Both the position numbers and the translations under genes were made by a program. A DNA stretch of 5,167 bases, taken from positions 1 to 5,167 of the forward strand of contig JAPUIP010000313.1 in the NCBI GenBank assembly GCA_027296925.1, in the 5' to 3' direction. The stretch is from Candidatus Poribacteria bacterium. Its GTDB lineage: Bacteria > Poribacteria > WGA-4E > PCPOR2b. Below the pieces are notes generated by a model. It had not been told where the DNA came from, searched no databases, and worked only from the letters and a program-made list of their open reading frames with translations. Below are positions 1 to 5,167 of the stretch, one piece after another (the stretch's first letter is position 1; every line of letters begins with the position of its first letter).

Positions 1-126
1 CAGTTTGTTCGCGCGTTCGTTTAATTCTCGATAGCTAAAATGCTGGCCACCAAAGACCACCGCCGGGAGTTCCGGTGTTTGACGCACCTGTTGTTCAACC
101 AACCCATGGAGAGTCCCTGAAGGGTA
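1..126 (-). other. Start of second adenylation domain (NRPS residues about 1120-1161), cut by window edge
   Basis: After the C-A linker (TERRKVLQEWNRTETVYP, residues 1104-1121) comes LHGLVEQQVRQTPELPAVVF and then the A1-type motif FSYRELNERANKL (1149-1161), which match the beginning of typical amino-acid-activating domains. Only about 42 residues are visible, so specificity cannot be read. Its presence shows that the enzyme has at least one elongation module. Confidence 0.88.
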
Positions 127-3100
127 GACGGTTTCGGTCCGATTCCATTCCTGCAGGACTTTACGGCGTTCTGTCCCCGTCAAAAGAGGGAGATTCGACA
201 GGCGCGTTTCCGGATTTCGGGCTGCCTCCTCAAGGAGGGTCTGATAGTGACAGGCCATTTGAACAATCCTTTCACTCTCGAAGAGTTCGGTACTGTACTC
301 GATGTCTATTCGAATGTCATCACCTGTGTCAGTGATATTCAGGGTTAGATCGAACATTGAGAGTCCGTTTTGAGCCACGATCGACTCAACGATAAGGCCG
401 TCGAGACCTATCGCTTGTGGCGTGTCACTGAACTCCCGCCAATTCATCATTACTTGAAAGATCGGAGCGTAACTCAAACTACGGGCAGTTTGCAGCTCGT
501 TCACTATCTGATCAAACGATGCGTAGCGATTATCATACGCAGCCACCCCTGACTCTCCAGCTGAGGCAAGGAGCTCACGGAAGCTCATGTCCCCCGATAG
601 CTTACTCCTCATCACGTGGGTTTCTAGAAGAAATCCGATAACCGACTGCAATTCACTTCGGTCCCGCACCGCAATCGGCAGCCCGATGAGAATGTCATCT
701 TGACCAGAATAACGATAGAGCAGCGTGCTTAATGCGGCCGAAAACATGTTGAACAAGCTTGTTCTCTCGCGTCTTGCTCCCTGGCGAATTACATCCGAGA
801 TCGCGGAGTTGATTATGTACCGTTGTGTAGCACCTCGAAAGGAGCGAATTTGAGGGCGGGGCCGGTCCGCCGGAAGGTCCAATTTTTCCGGAGCGCCTCT
901 AAGTTCTTCTTTCCAAAATGACAGCGCATTTTCTACGTCATTGCGGCTCAATGGTTGCTGGTCCCAGGATGCAAAGTCCCCAAACTGAAGAGGTACTTTT
1001 GGCATTCGAGGAATTTGGCTGTCGCAGAAATCTCGATACAAAGTAGACAGTTCCCGCCAAAATACACCTACCGACGCGGAATCACAGATGATGTGATGAA
1101 ACATGAGCAGAAGAATTTGCTCCTCGCTATCCAGCCGAATCAAGGTCACGCGAAATCCTGTCTCCTTATCCAGTTGATAGGGGCGGGATGGTTCGTCCTG
1201 GAGAATCCTGTCCACCCGAGTATGTTTGTCGGCGTCCGTCAAATCCCGCAGGTCCATTTTCTTCAATTCCATCGGCCAGGTCTGATGAACGACTGCCGTG
1301 TACTGCCCCTCCGAATAATCGAAGGTGGTACGCAGGTTCTCATGTCGTTCGATAAGCGCTTCGAACGCCTGCTCCAAAGCGCCTGCATTTAATTTTCCTC
1401 GCAACCGCATGGCCTCTACGAGGTTGAGGACCTCTACTTCCGTACTCATTTGCTCAAAGATGAACATGCGAGTTTGTCCTCTACTGACTGGGTAGGTAGA
1501 ACCAGGTGTGCGTTTCGGAATGGTTAAGGAAGGGGACTTGCTGCTGACCTCCTTTTCGCCCAACTTTTTCACCGTTGTATCGAGAGTTGGGTTCTTATCT
1601 GTACGCCTATCGGTTTTTTTTGCGTTTGTTCTGGGCTCATCAAGTTCATCTGCCATCCGCTGCCGAATCAGCGCTGCTAGACAAGTGATCGTGGCATTAC
1701 TAAAAAACTCGGAAAGCAAGACCATCACCGAGTGCTTCTCACGCAGCTGCGCCAGCGATTGAATCGCTAGAAGTGAATAGCCGCCTAGTGAAAAGAAGTT
1801 TTCATCATGAGGGATGTGAGTCAGCTCAAGGCTTTCCTTCCAGATATCGACCAGCATCGTTTCAATGGCTCCGGCAGAGTCACGATTCTTCACCATCGCA
1901 TCCTTGTCGTCTGCAGTTGACAAAATGGATGGAAGCGATGTCTCGGCAGCAATCAACTGCGCTTGATCGGCCAGTCGATGACGTTGAACTTTACCCGAGG
2001 CGTCTTGCGGAAGACTGTCCAGAAATATGATCCTACGGGGAGTTTTGAGATGCCCCAAATGTTTCCCGCAGTAGGACAGAAGCGTTTTCTCATCGGCATT
2101 GGCATCAGAACGCAAGACCGCAAAACCTATCACGTCCTCTCCCAAATGATGATCCTCGACACCTACAGCCGCCGCGTGCAGCACATCCGGATGCGATTCA
2201 AGGACTTCATCAATTTCCCGCGGCGCGATGTTAACACCTGCTTTGATGATAATCTCCTTTGAACGGCCGATCATGAAGAAATAGCCGTCCTGATCACGGT
2301 ATGCAATGTCACCGGTGCGCATCCATCCAGCCGCATCAAATACATCCGCGTTACTCTCCTCATCATTCCAGTAACCCTCCATTAGCCCCGGCCCCCGTAT
2401 CCATACATCGCCCGCCAGTCCAGCAGGTACCTCTTCTCCCGTGTCATCGACTATCCTGCCCTCAAAACCGTACATCAAACCGACTGAACCAATCTTGTTC
2501 TCTCCTGGCGGCAACGGATTGGAGAAAACATTTCCTGCTTCGCTCTGACCCATGGCCTGAAGAAGCGGCAGCCTGAAACGAGTTTGAAACTCTCGTTGCA
2601 ACGTTCTTGAAAGCGGTGCCGAGGATGAACGGAGAAACCGAATCTGATGGTGGAGGGACTGAACGATTTCTTCCTGACCCAGATCCTGGTCCAGCAACTG
2701 GGCGACAATCGTAGGCACAATCGCCGACCAGGTGCACTGGGTCTCACTCAATAACTTCCAGAATCGCGCGGTCTCAAATCGTCGCGCAACTACAACCGTT
2801 CCCCCGCTGAGCAAGGTGGGCAAAAGGGTCACACAGGTGGCGTTGATATGGTGCAGTGGAAGAACAAGCAGGCTGCGGTCCGAAGCATGGAGGCCGTGAG
2901 TCATCACGCCGTTGGTGCCAAAGGCGAGTACGGATCGATGGGTGTGAATTACGCCCTTTGGACGGCCGATTGTACCCGAAGAGTAAATCAGGAGTGCATG
3001 GTCACCGGACTTCAATATCGGGAGTCGCACATCTTCCTGAGCTTCCGGCGTTTCCTCAGGACCATGCGTCTCATCCGCTACGATCACCAGGGGATTCCGC

Positions 3101-3483
3101 GTCAGTTGGTCCATGACCTTATTCGTGATACCGCTGGTTTTGGCTGAGGCATAAATCACCTCCGCGCCGCTGTGGTTCAGCACATCGATAAGGACCGTTT
3201 GTGGAGTTAACGGATTGATGGGCACGGCAACCAGTCCGCCATACATTGCACTCAACATCACGCTTGCCGAGTAAACCCCGTTTTCCAGTAGACATGCCAC
3301 CCGATCTCCATGGCTCAAACCAAGACCATGGAGCTGGCGGGTGATTTGCTCGCTCTGTTCGCGCAGGTCCGCAAAACTAATCTGCAGCGGACCTTCCGCA
3401 CTAACCAGATAGGACGCATCCCCGTGCGCTTCAGCCAAAGCATCAATGGCCTCCCGAATCGTTAATGGCGGTCCCTCCATCAT
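1..3483 (-). CDS. Nonribosomal peptide synthetase, initiation subunit (A-PCP-C-A...), 3' end outside the window
   Basis: An open frame of 1161 codons without a stop runs from ATG at 3483 to the left edge, so the protein is C-terminally incomplete here. Domain order is adenylation (about residues 8-505), PCP (538-608), charged linker (609-663), condensation (664-1095) and the start of a second adenylation domain (from about 1120). Diagnostic motifs are SSGTIGRPKG (168-177), TGD (390-392), A10 Lys498, the carrier motif LGGYS with Ser570, RHENLRTTF (713-721) and HHIICDS (796-802). An NRPS makes a peptide in the cytoplasm by activating acids as adenylates, holding them on phosphopantetheine arms and condensing them. 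Starting with A-PCP and no leading condensation domain marks an initiation module. An in-frame TAA at 3577-3579 limits the N-terminus. ATG 3483, followed at once by a second ATG, fits the usual A-domain start, although the Shine-Dalgarno is weak. The product cannot be predicted. Confidence 0.95.
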   Translation of the reverse strand, partial: MMEGPPLTIREAIDALAEAHGDASYLVSAEGPLQISFADLREQSEQITRQLHGLGLSHGDRVACLLENGVYSASVMLSAMYGGLVAVPINPLTPQTVLIDVLNHSGAEVIYASAKTSGITNKVMDQLTRNPLVIVADETHGPEETPEAQEDVRLPILKSGDHALLIYSSGTIGRPKGVIHTHRSVLAFGTNGVMTHGLHASDRSLLVLPLHHINATCVTLLPTLLSGGTVVVARRFETARFWKLLSETQCTWSAIVPTIVAQLLDQDLGQEEIVQSLHHQIRFLRSSSAPLSRTLQREFQTRFRLPLLQAMGQSEAGNVFSNPLPPGENKIGSVGLMYGFEGRIVDDTGEEVPAGLAGDVWIRGPGLMEGYWNDEESNADVFDAAGWMRTGDIAYRDQDGYFFMIGRSKEIIIKAGVNIAPREIDEVLESHPDVLHAAAVGVEDHHLGEDVIGFAVLRSDANADEKTLLSYCGKHLGHLKTPRRIIFLDSLPQDASGKVQRHRLADQAQLIAAETSLPSILSTADDKDAMVKNRDSAGAIETMLVDIWKESLELTHIPHDENFFSLGGYSLLAIQSLAQLREKHSVMVLLSEFFSNATITCLAALIRQRMADELDEPRTNAKKTDRRTDKNPTLDTTVKKLGEKEVSSKSPSLTIPKRTPGSTYPVSRGQTRMFIFEQMSTEVEVLNLVEAMRLRGKLNAGALEQAFEALIERHENLRTTFDYSEGQYTAVVHQTWPMELKKMDLRDLTDADKHTRVDRILQDEPSRPYQLDKETGFRVTLIRLDSEEQILLLMFHHIICDSASVGVFWRELSTLYRDFCDSQIPRMPKVPLQFGDFASWDQQPLSRNDVENALSFWKEELRGAPEKLDLPADRPRPQIRSFRGATQRYIINSAISDVIRQGARRERTSLFNMFSAALSTLLYRYSGQDDILIGLPIAVRDRSELQSVIGFLLETHVMRSKLSGDMSFRELLASAGESGVAAYDNRYASFDQIVNELQTARSLSYAPIFQVMMNWREFSDTPQAIGLDGLIVESIVAQNGLSMFDLTLNITDTGDDIRIDIEYSTELFESERIVQMACHYQTLLEEAARNPETRLSNLPLLTGTERRKVLQEWNRTETVYPSGTLHGLVEQQVRQTPELPAVVFGGQHFSYRELNERANKL
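199..1494 (-). other. Condensation domain (NRPS residues about 664-1095)
   Basis: This domain should form the amide bond between the starter acyl group on the upstream PCP and the amino acid loaded by module 2. Motifs appear in the family order: C1 YPVSRGQTRMF (664-674), C2 RHENLRTTF (713-721), C3 HHIICDS (796-802) with the catalytic second His at 797 and Asp801, C4 QFGDFASWD (833-841), C5 IGLPIAVRDRSELQSVIGF (933-951) and C7 YAPIFQVMMN (1005-1014). The C3 glycine is replaced by Ser802, and C5 lacks the common AGR and NT elements. The length is normal. By position it is either a starter-type or an ordinary LCL condensation domain; motifs alone do not decide. Confidence 0.92.
1495..1659 (-). 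other. Charged, probably disordered PCP-C linker (NRPS residues 609-663)
   Basis: These 55 residues join the carrier and condensation domains. They are rich in Lys/Arg (13) and Asp/Glu (9), with many Thr, Ser and Pro and few large hydrophobic residues, which is typical of flexible linkers. The stretch is longer than the short tethers usual between PCP and C domains in one chain. It contains the A8 run at 1614-1621 listed separately. Confidence 0.75.
1607..1623 (-). promoter_or_regulatory. A8 slippery run with adjacent -1-frame stop (candidate frameshift site)
   Basis: On the coding strand the codons are GCA AAA AAA ACC, giving eight consecutive A and a perfect A-AAA-AAA heptamer in the reading frame. 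After a -1 slip (or insertion of one A by RNA polymerase) the next codons are AAC CGA TAG, so translation stops at 1607-1609 after residue 625, just past the carrier domain. A +1 slip also ends soon, after about 14 further codons. No clear stimulatory stem or upstream Shine-Dalgarno-like spacer was seen, so function is only a possibility. Confidence 0.3.
1660..1872 (-). other. Peptidyl/acyl carrier domain (NRPS residues about 538-608)
   Basis: A phosphopantetheine-binding four-helix carrier domain. The motif DENFFSLGGYSLLAIQ (560-575) matches the family signature D-x-F-F-x-L-G-G-x-S-L, and Ser570 is the expected attachment site for the 4'-phosphopantetheine arm. It follows the adenylation domain directly, so it should carry the starter acyl group to the condensation domain. 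The domain ends near Ile606-Arg607. All hallmark residues are present, so it looks functional. Confidence 0.92.
1969..3462 (-). other. Loading adenylation domain, acyl-CoA-ligase-like (NRPS residues about 8-505)
   Basis: This domain of the ANL (acyl/aryl-CoA synthetase, NRPS adenylation, luciferase) superfamily should activate the starter acid with ATP and pass it to the PCP. Visible motifs: P-loop SSGTIGRPKG (168-177), LPLHHINAT (208-216), SSSAPLS before the A5-like AMGQSEAG (310-317), TGD (390-392), GRSKEIIIKAG (406-416) and SGK with Lys498. In amino-acid-activating domains the A4 region carries an Asp that binds the alpha-amino group. Here that region reads HHINA, as in CoA ligases such as the oxalate-CoA ligase (AAE3/Pcs60) type. 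I therefore infer a non-amino carboxylic acid substrate (fatty, aryl or small organic acid); the exact one cannot be read. One oddity is Ile172 in place of the second Thr of the SGTTG loop. Confidence 0.85.
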
Positions 3484-3570
3484 CGATTCTTTGCCGGGTT
3501 CTGCCAATGAGTTGCTCAAAGCGACATTGAGTGGGCCGAGGTTAGAAGAGGAGGGGTTAAAATCGATTCC

Positions 3571-3576
3571 ATTATA
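3571..3576 (-). promoter_or_regulatory. Possible -10 box upstream of the NRPS gene
   Basis: The minus strand reads TATAAT, a perfect sigma-70 -10 hexamer, about 90 bp upstream of the NRPS start codon. No good -35 box lies 16-18 bp further upstream, and promoter consensus differs in some phyla, so this is a weak call. Confidence 0.3.
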
Positions 3577-3598
3577 TTAAATAACCGAGGTTCAAAGA

Positions 3599-3633
3599 CG
3601 AAAACCGCGTGTATCACTGAAGGGGAGTTTTCG
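3599..3633. repeat. 7-bp inverted repeat in the lipoprotein-NRPS intergenic region
   Basis: CGAAAAC at 3599-3605 is the exact reverse complement of GTTTTCG at 3627-3633, with 21 bp between them. It lies just upstream of the possible NRPS -10 box, where a regulator site would be expected. There is no T-run after it, so it does not look like an intrinsic terminator. It may be chance. Confidence 0.3.
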
Positions 3634-3760
3634 CGATCAGACAACTGGGATATTGCGTTCTGGTCGCACTAGTTGCAAGGAAGGGATTTTGCACGTCATT
3701 CTCGTCTCATTTTTAGAACTTGCATCTGAACTTCGGCCAACTTGCTCCAGAGATTTCAGA

Positions 3761-4429
3761 TCAATCCTCAGCGGTCAGGAATTCGTTCGGCGTTAGCGCC
3801 CTGGGCGTAAACCGTGTCTTCCTAATGGCGCCTTTAAACCAGAAAACTTTGTTTATCCGAACTCCAAGTGAAGTGCGTCCCGGTTCGGGTGGTTTAAAGT
3901 CAATTTCTTTACCAAGTTCCATCTGGCCGTTCACGTAGTTTTTGAAAGTGCTCCCATCGACCACGATCGCCGCGTGATACCATGGCCCGACCTCGTGCGT
4001 GTCCCCGACCGCATACATCGTGTGGTTCTTGCCGCGCGTCTGAATAAAAGTATCCGAAAACCAAAGGTTATCTTCAACCAGTCGTGTTTCGAACATCACC
4101 CGTTCTTCCGTGTCACTTTCCTGCATGTGAAAAAATCGCTGCTCGGGCGGGCCATCCACATACGGCTGGAAAATCACCTCGACGGTGAACTCAGTCATGC
4201 CTGCCAGTGGATGGACATCCAGAAAGATGGCATCATCCACACCGTCGAACTCGATCGCTTTCCCATTGGGCGTCTCGATTACCTTCGGCTCGCCTTCAAT
4301 GATTACCGGGTGACCGCCGATCTCTTTTAGATTGTCCAAGTCCCAGGTCACCGGCTGCTCCTTTCCGCAGGCACTCATCAGAAGACAGCCGGTCGCAATG
4401 ATTATAAACACTTTAATAATTTTGGTCAT
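3761..4429 (-). CDS. LamG/concanavalin A-like fold lipoprotein, 222 residues
   Basis: A complete gene for a small exported lipoprotein. Residues 1-20 form a signal peptide (MTKIIK, then a hydrophobic stretch), and the lipobox M-S-A-C puts the lipidated Cys at position 21; Gly22-Lys23 follow, with no Asp at +2, so outer-membrane sorting is likely if the cell is diderm. The mature part is one LamG/concanavalin-type beta-sandwich: IEFDGVDDAIFL (59-70), EFTVEVIFQP (80-89), WYHAAIVVDGSTFKNYVNGQ (150-169) and the closing FKGAIRKTRFTPRALTPNEF (198-217), a typical end of LamG-3 domains. Such domains usually bind glycans or proteins; no catalytic motif is visible, so ligand and role are unknown. AAGGAAG lies 7 bp before the ATG, supporting this start. 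It lies on the same strand as the NRPS but 277 bp away, so co-transcription is uncertain. Confidence 0.9.
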   Translation of the reverse strand: MTKIIKVFIIIATGCLLMSACGKEQPVTWDLDNLKEIGGHPVIIEGEPKVIETPNGKAIEFDGVDDAIFLDVHPLAGMTEFTVEVIFQPYVDGPPEQRFFHMQESDTEERVMFETRLVEDNLWFSDTFIQTRGKNHTMYAVGDTHEVGPWYHAAIVVDGSTFKNYVNGQMELGKEIDFKPPEPGRTSLGVRINKVFWFKGAIRKTRFTPRALTPNEFLTAED

Positions 4430-4661
4430 GTCAGAACTTCCTTTAATCGCTCGATTCGGCGCAGGAGATTAGTATCAGATATGGATTCAAATTGAAATAA
4501 GGTATTGGTGGTTTGTTGTGGAGGTTATCTTCTCACATACCAGCCGGGCGCTAAGCTATAACGGCTTCGACAATTGAGTATCGTTGGGAGTGTTTTCTGA
4601 CATATTAATTTTGTTCTGATTGAGGTTGGGCAAATCAATCTCGTTAGCCATCTTCTGACAT
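4428..4661. repeat. Three copies of the 9-mer TTCTGACAT
   Basis: Exact copies lie at 4595-4603 (plus), 4653-4661 (plus) and 4428-4436 (minus). The last one overlaps the start codon of the lipoprotein gene, directly after its Shine-Dalgarno. A shorter match, CTGACA, occurs on the minus strand at 4688-4693 near the CBM9-like stop. All three exact copies fall within 234 bp. They could be regulator sites or chance; no known regulator motif is recognised. Confidence 0.4.
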
Positions 4662-4699
4662 TCTTGCCCTTTCGAAGTCGTTTGAAGTGTCAGGGTTGA
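4430..4699. other. Intergenic region between the CBM9-like and lipoprotein genes
   Basis: A 270-bp AT-richer gap that presumably holds the lipoprotein promoter. No confident -35/-10 pair and no intrinsic terminator for the CBM9-like gene could be identified, and no small gene is supported. It contains the TTCTGACAT copies and a few short inverted repeats. Confidence 0.6.
4437..4443 (-). promoter_or_regulatory. Shine-Dalgarno site of the lipoprotein gene
   Basis: The minus strand reads AAGGAAG, 7 nt before ATG at 4429. This good anti-16S match fixes the start codon and places the signal peptide at the very N-terminus. Confidence 0.7.
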
Positions 4700-5167
4700 T
4701 TATTTGATAAACGTTACACGTCCGAAGTATTGCGGAGCGTGAAAACTGGACTTATCAGGGTCTCCGGGCGACCACTGGCTTTTTTGCTTATTGGTTTTGC
4801 CACCCAGGCGATTGAGATTCAGGCGCCATACGTCGCCAGCCTTCGGCGGTGTATTCTTGGCGACGCCAGAGAAGGCTGAAAAGGGAATCGCCACTTCCAG
4901 GATCCAACGCTGATCGAGGTCGCTGTCATCATTTAATGTTCCATCGACTGTTGTCGCAATTCGAACCTCCGGGTCCCACGCTTTTTTGCTTCCAGGTCCC
5001 TCCGGATGGTGGAATTCGAGGGACGCCGCGTTCACGTTCATCTCAACATTGAAATATTGCTCCAACTGATCCGGATCTGGTGAAGTGAAAACCTCAACAC
5101 AATCGTCTTCGTAGACGGGACTGTCGCGCAAGGTATGTTCAGCCCAAATGTAAGCGTCCTCGCAAAC
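4700..5167 (-). CDS. CBM9-like carbohydrate-binding domain protein, C-terminal part (5' end outside the window)
   Basis: The frame is open to the right edge and ends at TAA 4700-4702, giving 155 visible residues. It begins VCEDAYIWAEHTLRDSPVYE, then DDCVEVFTSPDPDQLEQYFN, with later GTLND, RWILEVAIPFSAF, GDVWRLNLNRLGG and the ending QWSPGDPDKSSFHAPQYFGR. This is the ordered pattern of the family 9-like carbohydrate-binding fold (CBM9/DOMON type), including the closing W-S-P...F-H-x-P-x-x-F-G strand. The family is usually secreted and binds sugars or serves as an accessory domain of polysaccharide-degrading proteins; which applies here cannot be told without the N-terminal part. A TTG at 5131 could be mistaken for the start, but conserved family sequence (AYIWA) lies upstream of it, so the true start is outside the window. 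The visible portion is the end of the domain and of the protein. Confidence 0.85.
   Translation of the reverse strand, partial: VCEDAYIWAEHTLRDSPVYEDDCVEVFTSPDPDQLEQYFNVEMNVNAASLEFHHPEGPGSKKAWDPEVRIATTVDGTLNDDSDLDQRWILEVAIPFSAFSGVAKNTPPKAGDVWRLNLNRLGGKTNKQKSQWSPGDPDKSSFHAPQYFGRVTFIK

Larger units (their letters stand above)
3484..3760. other. Intergenic region between the lipoprotein and NRPS genes
   Basis: A 277-bp gap downstream of the lipoprotein stop and upstream of the NRPS start. I find no intrinsic terminator (GC-rich stem plus T-run) and no plausible small gene. Apart from the possible -10 box and the inverted repeat it shows nothing recognisable. Confidence 0.6.

Noticed and set aside
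955..1392. A 145-codon open frame on the plus strand
   Set aside because: It lies opposite the condensation domain motifs C2-C4, has no recognisable domain or start signal, and is explained by the coding pattern of the minus-strand gene.
2462..2747. Two overlapping minus-strand open frames of about 90 codons
   Set aside because: They sit in the other two frames of the adenylation domain. The true frame continues through this region with conserved A5 motifs, so there is no frameshift.
3516..3572. An 18-codon upstream frame (MESILTPPLLTSAHSMSL) before the NRPS gene
   Set aside because: Its ATG overlaps the possible -10 box, so it would not be transcribed from that promoter, and there is no ribosome-binding site or attenuator-like codon run.
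3974..4330. A 118-codon open frame on the plus strand
   Set aside because: It is antisense to the LamG lipoprotein, whose signal peptide, lipobox and domain motifs are clear; the plus-strand product resembles nothing known to me.
4486..4496. Palindrome TTCAA-A-TTGAA upstream of the lipoprotein gene
   Set aside because: Five-bp AT-rich arms are expected by chance in an AT-rich intergenic stretch, and nothing else supports an operator.
4618..4640. Inverted repeat GATTGA/TCAATC as a terminator of the CBM9-like gene
   Set aside because: The stem is only 6 bp and AT-rich, the loop is 11 nt, and no T-run follows on the minus strand.
4700..5131. A complete 143-residue protein starting at TTG 5131
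   Set aside because: The frame stays open to the window edge, and conserved CBM9-like sequence (AYIWA) lies upstream of this TTG, so it is an internal codon.

Overview
The window looks like a bacterial chromosome or contig fragment of mixed base composition. It carries three genes, all on the minus strand and so read right to left: the 3' end of a CBM9-like carbohydrate-binding protein gene (4700-5167), a complete gene for a small LamG/concanavalin-fold lipoprotein (3761-4429), and the first 1161 codons of a nonribosomal peptide synthetase (NRPS) gene (1-3483) that runs off the left edge. I see no convincing plus-strand gene, RNA gene, CRISPR array or insertion sequence.

Organism: the lipobox signal peptide and the secreted LamG and CBM9-like proteins suggest a diderm bacterium of the kind rich in these folds, for example Planctomycetota, Verrucomicrobiota, Poribacteria-like groups or Bacteroidota. 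This is an inference from protein type only; no taxonomic marker is present.

NRPS region: one uninterrupted frame encodes an adenylation domain, a peptidyl carrier protein (PCP), a 55-residue charged linker, a condensation domain, and the first part of a second adenylation domain. The gene begins directly with adenylation, so it looks like the initiation subunit of an assembly line. The first adenylation domain resembles acyl-CoA ligases (LPLHHINA in place of the Asp-containing A4 motif of amino-acid-activating domains). It therefore probably loads a carboxylic acid rather than an alpha-amino acid, which the condensation domain would then join to the amino acid chosen by the second module.

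The most unusual feature is an A8 run inside the PCP-condensation linker. It reads as a slippery A-AAA-AAA site with a TAG stop two codons later in the -1 frame, so slippage would release a free A-PCP didomain of about 625 residues.

The two intergenic spaces (3484-3760 and 4430-4699) hold a possible -10 box and a 7-bp inverted repeat upstream of the NRPS gene. They also hold three copies of the 9-mer TTCTGACAT around the start of, and upstream of, the lipoprotein gene. The gaps of about 270-280 bp suggest three separate transcription units rather than one tight operon, and nothing seen links the two carbohydrate-binding-type proteins functionally to the peptide synthetase.
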